From positions 53,464,501-53,528,500 of the forward strand of contig CP142452.1 of the NCBI GenBank assembly GCA_038049695.1: DNA of 64,000 bases. Direction: 5' to 3'. This stretch comes from Cinnamomum chago (lineage: Eukaryota; Streptophyta; Magnoliopsida; Laurales; Lauraceae). Shown here piece after piece: positions 11,191 to 22,700 of this stretch; position 1 is the stretch's first letter; every line of letters starts with the position of its first letter. Made by a program: the position numbers and the translations under genes. Under the pieces are notes generated by a model. That model did not search any database. It saw only the letters and a list, made by a program, of their open reading frames with translations, and was not told the DNA's origin.

Positions 11191-11463
11191 CTAAAATTCT
11201 GTTGTAAGCAAATTTGTGTATAGTTCTGGGTTTAGATACCTTATGGTCTCTTCTAGGCTGTGGTTATTAATACTAGCATTAATCATGCCAAGGACTTCTG
11301 ACATGCAGTCTGCTGTCCATTGGTATTCTGGGAATCTTTCTTTGAGAGATGAAACGTCTGCTAGATACCATTCTGTCTCAATTATTTTAGGCATATGATA
11401 CAACTTATATTTCTGGGTTAGACTTTCTCTTAGGTTTTTTGTTTTATTATCCATATAAAACAT
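11191..11463 (-). pseudogene. Pararetrovirus-like small frame C
   Basis: 90 codons, with EWYLADVSSLKERFPEYQW and a Leu-rich end. It overlaps the end of the frame at 11447-11659 by 17 bases. The two could be halves of one protein separated by a frameshift. No recognisable domain. The interval 10825-11190 has no clear frame and is decayed leader or coding sequence. Confidence 0.35.
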
Positions 11464-11659
11464 AGGGTTTGACTGAGGTAGGGATCAGTCGTAGCTGGTC
11501 TGCATAGATCACTGCTTCCTGAAAGGCAGCTTGGTATTCTGGGATGAACTCCATGAATTCGTTGTAAAGAGGGTAGTAATCTTCTAGGAGTTGTGCTCCA
11601 AAACTACTGACTCTTTGCATCTTGGATATGTATTCTTTTATATTTTTAATCCTGTTCAT
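11447..11659 (-). pseudogene. Pararetrovirus-like small frame B
   Basis: 70 codons, helical and rich in Tyr, Phe and Glu (YNEFMEFIPEYQAAFQEA). It ends 17 bases inside the next frame. The family is not recognised; it is assigned to the remnant by position and strand. Confidence 0.35.
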
Positions 11660-11719
11660 TATGTAAATGATGGATTTTCTGTGCTTGACGAAGATAAGGT
11701 CTAAGTCTAATCTTCTTTG

Positions 11720-12058
11720 TTATGAATGAAGGATATCTTCTAATAAGAGATTCATCCTTCGTTTCTTGGCTATCTGTAGGATGGCAGCAGCATTTGGAAC
11801 TGGGATTTCTGAATAGGTTCTCTGACATAGTTCCTTTAAGTTTTCTATATGCCAATCAAGATGAATGATATATACATTTGAACGGATACTGAGATGAATC
11901 ATATAAATAGGATTCAAGGTGGAGTCTAAATAATCCAGGATTTCCGCAGCGCTGTGGTTGTGAACATCCACAGTGTTTTCCGGGTTATGCCAAGTTCTTG
12001 TGATGGCTGGGTTGCCAGAACGAGGCTGTTTGGATGACTGATCCGTGGGATCATTCAT
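11720..12058 (-). pseudogene. Pararetrovirus-like first frame A
   Basis: The frame is open upstream through the primer-binding site, but the plausible start is the ATG at 12058 just downstream of it, giving about 113 codons. It contains AAEILDYLDSTLNP and IVPNAAAILQIAKKRR-like helical stretches. Size and place fit the first small frame of a badnavirus-like genome. No domain is recognised. Confidence 0.4.
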
Positions 12059-12091
12059 CCTGTATTTCCAACTGAAAGGAGCCAAGTCGTA

Positions 12092-12105
12092 TGGCTCTGA
12101 TACCA
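12092..12105 (-). other. Pararetrovirus-like tRNA-Met primer site
   Basis: On the minus strand the bases read TGGTATCAGAGCCA, a 14-base complement to initiator tRNA-Met as used by Caulimoviridae and copia elements. It is not preceded by an LTR end, which favours a pararetrovirus. Confidence 0.7.
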
Positions 12106-12110
12106 ATACG

Positions 12111-13700
12111 CTGAGGTGTGTGTGAGATTTTGTGAAAATCTTTAAAACTCTTTTCAAAAAAAAAACACTCCGCCAGCCAATTTATAATAAATTCATTCAC
12201 AAGGATTGATTTAATAGACAGGAAGACTGGATTGTAATTTCATGAATTTCCTGCAGAATTCTCCCAAGCAGACTGTTTTCTGGGGCGTTAATTAAATAGG
12301 CCTAAAAGAGCCCAAACCCAAATAAAAAACAGTGATCAGTATAGCAGCTGCTAATGGGGCCCAATTGTCTAGATGGTGGGCCATCTAGGCCCCACAGACC
12401 AATTTGTCCAAGAAAGTTTGGACGACCTTCCCTCCGTTCCAATTAGGGTTGTGTGAAGTTTTCTTGGCTTCATTACCATTGTTTTGTAAAATAAATATCT
12501 TCTGTGTTTAGGGACTTGATGAACTTAACTCTATATTAATCTAGGATTTTAAGGGTGTTATGCATGCTCATAACCAAAAGGAATGGTTAACTGTGGGTAT
12601 TCAGTTTTTCAGACACAGAGTAAAAATTATATCTTGGCTTTCTTCTGCATTGAGAATTTGAGATTTGAGCAACTTTCCGTGGGATTGAAGATATCATTGG
12701 GTTATTCATCAACACCGGTTAATGATCTTTCTTTATCTATTGTTTTCCTGCATTTTCTGTTGATTGCGTTAGGGTTGGAATTTTGGGTTTCCTATCAGCT
12801 CGCCTCAGGGTGCGTCACATACTTCATACTCATAAGTCAAAAGAACTATACAAAAGGATGATCAAATACACTTAGAATGTGATCAAGGAAGTCCCAACCC
12901 ACTCGGTTGTGTACCTTTTTTCCCCCTTTCTCTATATCTGTTTTAAAAGAAAGCTGGTAGCCCCCATTTCCTTCTATCATATATATGGCTTTTTTGGCTA
13001 CAATCACTACAAAATTTTCCTGCCTTCAATAAAGGCTTATTGTATATGATGACATTATAATGTTCAACACATCGCAAATTCTATCTGCCAAGATCTTTGC
13101 AATAATCTTATAAATGCTAGTCATTAAAACTGACATGCTTGAAATCAGAAACACCCAAGTCCTTTTTTCAATAATTGAATTCATGCAGGAGGCAGAAACT
13201 ATCATTTTTCTAACTTCCCAGTAATTTTCTAGTGTGTCGTTCTATGAAGCCTTGATGTCACTAGGGAGCCGAACCAATCCTGCCTCACTTTCAAGGTCAA
13301 AGAGATCTGATGAGGGAGGAGGCATTCTGTTGGGTGGATATCATGGAAAAAAATGATCAGTCCTGATAATCTTCATGAAAAAAGATAATAAAGCTTTGCT
13401 CTACCAACTGATACATGGAGGGTGGGCAGCGCTGGTAGGCTAGGGGGAAATTTGATATATGAAGGAGAAGCTTGCTCATAGGAAACCCTAGTAATTGAAT
13501 AATGTAACATGAACATAATTAATTATGCTTCTGATAGAATAAACTGCTTTTATTACCGATTACATGTGTCTCTCTTAATGTGAAAATTTGTAGAAAGTAG
13601 GCAGATTGCGAAAGTCATAAAACCATTCAACCCACCCCCAAAAAAACAGAAAGGATCACAATACATGAAGTAAGAATTTGGCAAGACCGGTTAGCTCTAC
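12111..13700. other. No gene found; pararetrovirus leader and host intron
   Basis: 12111-12480 is probably upstream leader or promoter sequence of the remnant; on the minus strand a TATAAATTGG lies about 75 bases before the primer site. 12480-13700 shows no domain, exon or repeat that I can support. It should be intron downstream of the NOC1 exon at 13701. Confidence 0.4.
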
Positions 13701-13820
13701 CTTCATATTTGGATGCTCATATAAAAGGTTTAACAAGTGAAACACTGCATCTGATGCTGCCTTCCCCTTTTTTTCTGCCTTCCCCGAACTTGGAACTGCC
13801 TTCCTCACTGGATCTCCCAG
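13701..13820 (-). CDS. NOC1: NOC1 exon (LGDP to HPNMK)
   Basis: 120 bp, 40 codons, phase 0 at both ends. Acceptor TTTACATGCAG, donor AAG then GTAGAG. It begins LGDP and ends LLYEHPNMK, as in other plant NOC1 proteins. Between these lies a Lys/Ala-rich stretch ([14 protein letters not shown]) that seems longer than the usual short linker, from memory of the family. The next exon, expected to begin AVV(I)DEV, was not found in 1-13700. Confidence 0.85.
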
Positions 13821-16755
13821 CTGCATGTAAATCAAAATATAATAACACCTACGGGTAAATTTTTCTAAAATGTTCTGGAATATTAGGGAAAAATTCAAAT
13901 GAAGTAGAACTCTATCAGCTTGACACTTGAATGTACTGGACAATGCAGTTTTACACAGAAGAAGAGGCACATATTAGCAGAAACATTCTTCATTTTACAT
14001 ACAACTAAAATCAATATGTTAAGGAAGAAACTACGATAACAAATGATTTTTCTCCTAACCAAGTGCTTCACTTTGAAGTTTGGACTTACTTTATTAACAA
14101 GCACTGAAAGTAACCTGCGTTCTTGCTCTGGTTTTTTTGACAGTAAGGAATAGATTGTCTGCAAAAAAAAAGACCCCATCAATCATTAACATATCTTCTC
14201 AAGGCGGCATCATATCCTATGTACTCCTACTTTGGTGCGTAATGTAGAAAAGTGCTACCACACACGCATGGACAACAAAACCAAGGACACAGTTAACCAT
14301 AAAATATTAAGAAGGCAAGGATGCTAAGGTACACATTCTTTTTTTCTTTCTTCTTTTTCTTTTTCTTGTTTGAAAGATGATGCTGAGAAGCACATCAAAG
14401 ATACAACCATCACATTATTGCATTAAAAAATCAGAACACTAATATGAGAGGTACATAGCCACATTGCTAGATAAAGGAAAGCAATGTACGGTCTTAGGAG
14501 CTGTTGGACAACCCTTGACTAGAAAAATTATAAATGAGAGAACAAGTTTTCTAAGATGAAGGACAAATCATGTAATTTCTATCATTCTAAATTTAGAAAA
14601 GCTGTTTTTACAGGGGAAAAACACTTTTGAGAGAACATCACTGAAAAGGAATAGGAGCTTCTTTCTCAACCAAAGAAAATGGTCTTCCTCTTAACCCCCA
14701 CCTGTTTGTTAATTTCTTCTCTAAGCAAAACCAAACCTTTATCACACATGATCAAAGATCAAAATCAATAAAGGGATCTTAGTCGCTGTAATCAATCTAG
14801 ACTTACATTGTCGATGACCAGAATTTGCCAAGTTAATCTGGAGTTGCACCGATACAATTGTCACTCTAAATGGAAGGATTGACCTATACTAGTCGTACTT
14901 GAACCGCTAACTGTTTTGGCCAAGAATGGGTAGAGGTTAAAATGATTGGGAATGTTTGGCATTGTTCTTTTAGAACGTTCCTGTGTTCCCATGGAGCATA
15001 AGAAAGTGTTTGGATGGTATTTTTATCAACATCATCAAGGATCAAAACAGCGGTTGCAGTGAGCGTAGTGATCAATGGCCAAAATGCTACATGACGGGCA
15101 ATACGTAGCGGTAACAGCAATACGTATCTGTGTAGCAGTGTGAATTTTTTAAATGGTAAAAAAAATTTGAATCTCGTATGGAAACCAAGATTGTGTTTTT
15201 CTTTTTCAGTAATTTGAAACCATATAAGAGAAGAGAAAACTTCAGAAAAGGCTATTGAAGTGAAGAAATAGGAAAAACAATGTTTAAAACTAAATTTCCT
15301 TTGCTCTAATAGGTTTTAGACCGTAAAGCCGCTATTTTCAAAATAGCGTAGCGGCCTCAACCGCTACGGCCAATAATGTAGCCGCTAAGCTATGAATGGT
15401 CGTCATTTTGAACTATGATCATCATCATCATCATCAAAGCCTTATCCCAACTATGTTGGGGTCAGCTACATGAACTCTGTTTGTCCATTCTGATCCATCC
15501 CGAGTCAAATCCAGAGATAAGTTGCACTTCTTCATATATGTTTTTACAACCAACATCACTGCCCTCTTCGGCCTACCCTTCCTCTTGACGCACGATCAAC
15601 CTGAACAACCAAAGTGCCAGCCTACATTAGACATGCCCAAACTATCTCAAACAGGTTTCTCTAGTTTTATCCTCCATTGATGCTACCCCTAAATGCTCTC
15701 AAGAGCACTCATTTCTAATTTTAGCATCTTCCATGTTTTACTACACATCCACCTCAACATTCTCATCTCTGCTAAATCAATTTTTATATTGTTTAAAAAT
15801 TTCGCAGTGTCGATGTCAGACCTATAGGAGCAACCACCACCACCAATTGTTGTAACTCAGCTTTCTTACAGCTTGGACGGTATTTTTATATTGTTTAAAA
15901 ATTTTGTTCCATGAAACATTTCACAAAACATAGCCTGTCAGCATGGAATTCTTGAGACAATTTTTTTTTTTTTTTTTGTACTAAGCTTCTACCAAGGAGT
16001 GCTCTCCCCATTGCCTCTCATCTTTTGTGATCTCTATCCAAATATTTGTGCCCGAATTATTAGAGGCATCTCCCCTACAACCTCCGGTCAACCCATCTAT
16101 CTAGACCGTAAGCAACATCCAGGTGAGTTTTGTTGGGATTGCTCCGCTTGCTTTGTTTCTATATGGTTTTAAATGTAACTGACATTGCAATACACAGAAA
16201 GCTAAAAGAAAGCTGAGTTACAGTGACTGGTGGAGGTGGTTTCTCCTACAGTTATTTTCTCTTTTTTTTAATCAGTAATAAAGAATTATATTAAAACAAA
16301 AAAGATACAACCATGCTTGGACCACAACCAAATACATAGAACAAAATACAACTCAAAATGAAGGATCGGTATAAGAGATATACATTGAACGCCAAACCTG
16401 ATTACATAACATTAGCACTTAAATTACACACACTATCAACCCCTTGTTTTGCAAGACAATCCACCATCCCATTTCCCAATCTACTAATATGATGAAATGT
16501 AACTTGGGAAAGGGATGCTAAATGATGAATCTCATTGAATAGGAAATGCATCTTCCATGGACCAATAAAAGAATTCACCCAAGATATGGCGTTTCTAGAA
16601 TCGCTCTCTACTATGAGCTTGTTTTGAAATAAAGAACTATAAACCCGAAGACTTTCCAATATTGTCAAGACCTCTGCCTCATTCCAACGTGTTTAGAAAA
16701 CATGTACAACAATTGTCCATTATGATTTCTTAACACACTTCCATTACCATTTTAC

Positions 16756-16786
<31 letters not shown>

Positions 16787-19700
16787 CAATACCCGCCAAC
16801 CCCGGTTTACCACGTGCAGCTCCGTTCACATTGAACTTCAAGACCCCTATTGGCGGAACGCACCAAGATATTTTTCTTTTCTTCTTAGAGACTCCCATCT
16901 TCAAACATGCTTCCCAATTATGCAAAATATTTTCAATCTTCAGATCTGAGCATCCTATTATAACATTAGCCCATTTAGCAATCCTTAATGACAATGTTAA
17001 AATGAGACCTACCAAAGACGATTCTCCTCTAGTAAAAATTTTATCATTCCTATCCTACCATTTAGTCCATAGAATCGAAAAAAGAATGATTTTCCACAAT
17101 ATCAATCCGCACCCTGCCAAAGGAGTCCTCCTCCAGATTGTGAACAAACCAGCCAAAGGCCCTTGGACACACCAACCTAGTTCACATCTAGGCATGACAA
17201 ACGGGCCGTGCCCGCCAAGGATTTACCCTAGCACAGCACGGCCCGCAACCGGACGTACCTAGAGCGGGCCGGGCCGTAACGTGCCTCCGTGCCCACAATG
17301 CTCGGCATGCCTCTTTATTTTTTATTTTCGATTCATTTTTGCCTTTTTGGTATTGAATTTAAAATTAAAAATTAAAACACAAGCACTAAGAATGACAGAG
17401 ATATTTAAGTGGTTCGGTCTAACTCGACCTACCCCACCGAGAAGAGAACCATTTGGATCTTAACTGCTTGAAGCTTTGTAAATAGGATTACCTTCAAAAC
17501 CTTAGAATCTTTTTAGAGAATAAAAATAAAAAAGTACAAAAAAAACTTATATATTTACAAATTACAATTAAGAAAAAGTAAAAAAATCAGATGTGTAGTC
17601 CACTAATGTATTCGGCTGGATCATAATCTTCCATTGTTGCCAACTTTTGCTTCTCTTATCTGCCAAATATCAGTCTCATAGGCAAATACAACACTCCACC
17701 GCTTCTTCAATTAGATTTGTTCTTCTGTCATCCACCACACGTCCACCTGCACTAAATGCATGTTCTAATGCTACAGAAGACATTGGAATAGTCAATAGAT
17801 CACGAGCCATGGCAGCCAACACTAAATAAATTTCCTTCTTGCTTCCACCAGGCTAAAATGTCATGCATCTTGCACCCGTATTACACCGAGTCAAGATACG
17901 AGGATAACTGTATCACTGCATTACTTGAGCTAGATGTCAAGCCCGTGGACAGGGAAGAATACCATACATCCCACCTGTTTACTGGACTTGTGAAGGGGTC
18001 ATATCATAATAAACCCAATTTTCCCCATTTGATCACAATAAAATTGAAAACGTGTTTGTAATTTTGCCCTTATATTTGAAAAAATATTTAAATCTTGATA
18101 ATTCATATTTTTATTTATTTCACCAACAAAAAACTCTACACCAGTTAATTTTAACCGAGGATCAAATACAGCATCCAAACAAAACGTCATTAGAGCCTCT
18201 TGTCAATATTTATTAAATTTTACTTCCATGTTTCAAATAGTATCATTAAGTAAAAAATTATCTCTAAATCTATTGAATTGTAAACTAACTTGAAAAGGCT
18301 TCATTAAAGCTTCCTTAGATGTGGGATAATATACCTTGGAGAAAAATATTGTTTTAGTATAAAAAACTTCTAATAAATCTCTTATATGGGCACACAACTC
18401 CCAAATGTTCATCACTCATCAACAAATTTTGTACATGAAAAGCACAAAATTCATTCAAAACTTTTTTCAGATCAATTGCCTTATTTAACAAATCATACAT
18501 AGAATTCCATCTATGTTCAACCTCTTTGGATATTTTTATAGCTGATACAACATAACTCGCACATATTTGGACATTCAATTGTCTTCTTTGTGCAGAGTAG
18601 AAAATAAATTTAGCAATGTCTTTAATTTTTTCTATGTAACTTACAATATGCCTTAAACCAACCTTTACAATGAGATAGAAGATGTGACATACACATCTGT
18701 TTTGGAATATAGAGCTATATATCAAAGATGCAAGTGGCATCAGCAATCTCATTAGTTCGATAGTCGTGGTATTATTAGTGGCATTATCTAAAGTTACAGA
18801 GATAACTTTTCCTTAATATTGCATTCATCTAGTTTTCCAAAATAAAGTAACTTATTCTAGTGCCACTGTGTGGCCATTCAAGACAGCTAAAACTAATTAT
18901 TCATTTATTAATAATCCATTTTGCATCTACGTTATATGCAATAATACAAAGATAACTATCATCCCCTTTAGAACTCCATATATCCGCAGTTATGGCTATT
19001 CTACCAGGAATTTCTACAAGGTAATTTTTAATATTTGCCTTCTCCTTCTACCAGAGTGTAATACATCATTTCTAGTTGTATTTCTTGAAATATTGTGAAA
19101 TCGTGATTGAAGGTATTTTTTGACCCATTCTTCAAAAAACTCATTTTCAACAAAACAAAACGATAATTCAGATGACACAATCATTTTAACAAGATGTTGT
19201 CTAGCATCTTGTGCATTAAAAGAAAAATACCCAAACTACTACTACCACCAGTACTAGAAATTTGGGTCTGTGAATCAGGCCCCCCAGCCCCTGCAGCTGC
19301 AGGCTTATGTAAGGCTATTGCCAATGTCTTAACAAATGGTCGGTACCCGCTTTTGATTCGGCACTATAAATATTACCACATAAATTGTATTTTGCTTTTT
19401 GGACATTCTTTCCTTCGTTGACAAATTCAAACCTATTATATACATCCCAAACTATTGAAGTTCTATTCCTCTTGGGTGGCTCTACGGGGACTACTAGTGG
19501 AGGGGGTTGGCAAATCACCTACTTCATCTTCTAATTAAATAAAATCTTCCTCTCCCCCTAAGGGCCCGTTTGGCATCAAGCTCCGGGACTATTTCCGCAT
19601 TCTCTTAGAAAAGAAACAACGGAACTATGTTTGGACCTAAAGAAAGTCTCGTTCTCCCGAAAAAGTCTCGCGGAAATGGGCGTCGTTAGCACAAGAAAAT

Positions 19701-22700
19701 CGGAACAATGAGATTTCGTTTTTTTTTTTTTTCTTCCGGAACAATGCACGAAATATTTAGCCATCCGTTACCATGCGCCAAGAACCCAGATCAAGTATAA
19801 AGTCCAGCATCTCAACTAATAATGGATATAAATCCTCTTTCTCAAGTCCTCTTTCTCTGCAACACCTTCTCTACAAGAATCATCTTCTTTGCGGCACTAT
19901 AAACTTCTTTGTGGGAAAGGGTACAATTTCTGCAATACTCCTCACTTCTCGGTAGAAATAGGTAAAGTTTCTCCAATATTTCACTTCTCTGCAATTCTCT
20001 CTCTAGCTATCTCTATTGTGGTTTGTGTTTTTATCTCTATTTTCTGTAATTTATTGCCATATATTTTCACTTGTTGCATGGGATGTGAGCATTCAACATG
20101 AACTTAAAGTGTATGATATAATGCTTGAACGAAAAATGGACTTTTCAAGTGTGTTTTCCTGAACATTATTGTTGAAACACAAAAGGTGAACAAACAGGGC
20201 CTAAGTTGTACTCCTAGTACCCATAGATACACTCTTAATAACAGTTCCTTAGCCACATATAACAGTTTTTATTTCTTAACTTTGAGATTCTGGCTAATAA
20301 AATAATTAAGATTGTAATCGTTTTATTCTATTTCTTTGCTGGGTTTTGAACAATGTTTGCAATAACTGGATGTAATTATGTAAAACTATAAAAATACAAA
20401 TTGATCAGGTGATTAGGTGAAAGTTGAAGTTTGAATGTGAGACGACATGATTGCACCGTGAATGAACCAGCTTGGGCTTGAATAGCATGAGAAATCAGAC
20501 ATGGACTGTGCCTGGGTTAGGCTTCATACGGTTAGATCCAAAATTTTCTGTTAGGGACCATTTTGGTTAAATGCCCAATAATTAAAAAGATAGACTGATT
20601 TTGTTCCATGTAGTTCCTTATAGCTTAGGATCTTCCAAATGAACAAGCTATGTTGGTGATGCTGTAGTGATAAGAGGGATTTCTGGTTTGAAGATTTTAC
20701 GTGGTGGATTTTGTAAAGACTAAAGAGAGTTTCTTCAAGGAAAAAAGGGACTAAGAAGAATAATTTGTTTGGGGCCTTGGGCTACAGAGTAAAACATTGC
20801 TATATCATTGAAATTTCTTGTGGTGTAGATCTCAAGGAGGCAAGGGAAATCAGTTAGCATTGCTACTTGGACCAATGTATATAAATGCTTCCCATTATGT
20901 TTCTCAAACAAAAGAGCTACTTCAGAACTTTCTTTTGTGTTTTAGAGTCGATTGGACATTGCAAATGAGGGAGTTCATTGAGGTTATCATGGTTGTTCAT
21001 GTTAATGATGTACCTTCTCATCATGAGTATTGTTGATTAATATAGTATTTTTTTAGTTATGTATTACTCTGTTGGCTAACTTGATTGAGCAAGAGGTGGT
21101 AAGAGCTAGAAATTATAAATCTTGTGTTAATTCCATTATATGTATTACTCTACGGTTGTTGTATGTTTTCATGGAATATTGGATCCTTGCCCATTTAAAA
21201 ACCATGTTAACCGTAGCTAATGTCACTCTTAGTCATCAACATTATTGTCAGCATTGTCATCATTGGCATCATCATGACCATAGCTTTCAATATTTAAACT
21301 TTGTTTATAAATGTTATTTTATTAAAGAATTTTATTGTTTTCTTGGAGTTTAGATGGCAACTGCTGATGAAAAAGAGAAAGAAGTTGTGGTTGTTGCAAA
21401 ATGGAATCATAAGGAGGAGAAAGTTCTTGTAGAACTTGTGGTTGAGCAAGTGAAAAAAGGGAATAGGCCGACTACAACATTTTCGACTAAAGCATGGAAT
21501 GAAATAATTGATGAATTTTATAGAAGGACTGGGAATAAGTATACAAAGAGCCAATTTGTTAACAAATTTAATAAATTAAGGTTAGTTTATAGAGAGTTTA
21601 AGAAACTTCGTGACATTCCGACAGGGTTTGGTTGGGACCCTGATCATAGACGGTTACAGTACCCGATGATGTTTGGGATCAGTATTTAAAGGTACTGTAT
21701 AAATTTGTATTTTAATACTTTTTATGATTCTATTGAAAACCTTAATCATAAAAAGTATTAATGCACATTCAATACTAAACATCTACAGATAAATCCAAAA
21801 GTGCAAAACTTCCGTAAGAAGGGATGTCCCATGTTTGATAAGCTTGAAATAATTTACAGTGATACTAGTGCCCGAGGTGAAAATGCTGGAGCCTCACCTC
21901 AAGGAGCAGTGGATATTGATGACGAGAATGTGTATCCATATGCCATGAGACAAGATAATCATCGAGGTGATGGTATTGCAACAAAGGTTGATGACGACGC
22001 TGATTTTGTCGAAGAGAATCGAGTTCGGAGTCGTTCTAAGACTCCTAGTCGCCGACGAGGATCAAAGCCAGTGACATATTTTGATCAAGCTTGCACGAGC
22101 TTCACGGAATACTACCAACAAAGACTTGCAAGCTCAAATAAATATGTAGAGAGCGAGGGCGCTTTCTCGATCAAGAATTGCATTGTATTATTATCATCGA
22201 TATCTAACATTGACAGAAAAGTATACTTGAAGGCAGTGCAAGTTATCACAACAAATCGTAATTGGAGAGAAGCTTTTATGTCTATGCCTGAAGATATGAG
22301 GATATTTATGCGAACACCTTCAGAGTTAGAAAAATACTAGAGTTTTTTTCTTTTTAAATAGAAGTTTGAGATTTTGCTAAAAAGTTATTGTAGCTATCTT
22401 TAAATGTAATAAGTATTTTTATTTGAACTTTAATTGCTGAGGAAATAATATGTAGTTTGAAATTAAGTTCATGTGTGTTTGTTTATTGATATGATTATAA
22501 TTCACCCAGGTACAATGGATCCGCCAAATTTTGATACGTCATCTGATGAACAGGAAAGGTTTATTAGTCAAAATTTCTTATGGCTAATGAATCAATATGG
22601 TTCACGCATATCAAAGCAGCCAATTAGAAATGCAAGTGAAACGGGAGTAGAATATGTGCATAAAGTGTTAATTGGACACCCGGATAGATGCTACGACTTA

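Larger units (their letters stand above)
10151..12110 (-). mobile_element. Endogenous pararetrovirus-like remnant (proximal part)
   Basis: On the minus strand a tRNA-Met primer site (12092-12105) is followed by a series of short, tightly packed open frames. No CA-ending LTR precedes the primer site: the bases before it read CAGCGTAT. Primer site first, then several small ORFs, then a longer frame, with a TAATG stop-start overlap, is the arrangement of badnavirus/tungrovirus-type Caulimoviridae. No movement protein, coat protein or reverse transcriptase is visible; those would lie to the left, beyond copia A. The caulimovirid label is inference. An unusual LTR element is the alternative. Confidence 0.55.

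Noticed and set aside
12092..12480. LTR upstream of the minus-strand primer site
   Set aside because: The bases before the primer site do not end in CA and no second LTR copy was seen.
16402..17015. RNase H-like protein as a host gene
   Set aside because: Poly-A tail, neighbouring zinc-binding domain and interruption by hAT show it is the 3' end of an L1 LINE.
17640..19530. Domesticated SLEEPER-type host gene
   Set aside because: Many frame breaks and clear terminal repeats with 8-bp duplications around it point to an ordinary dead transposon.
19562..20201. A separate 640-bp Harbinger MITE ending at 20201
   Set aside because: The end at 20201 matches the left end less well (about 9 of 12) than the end at 24201 (15 of 17), and the DDE gene would then lack a left end. 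Not excluded.
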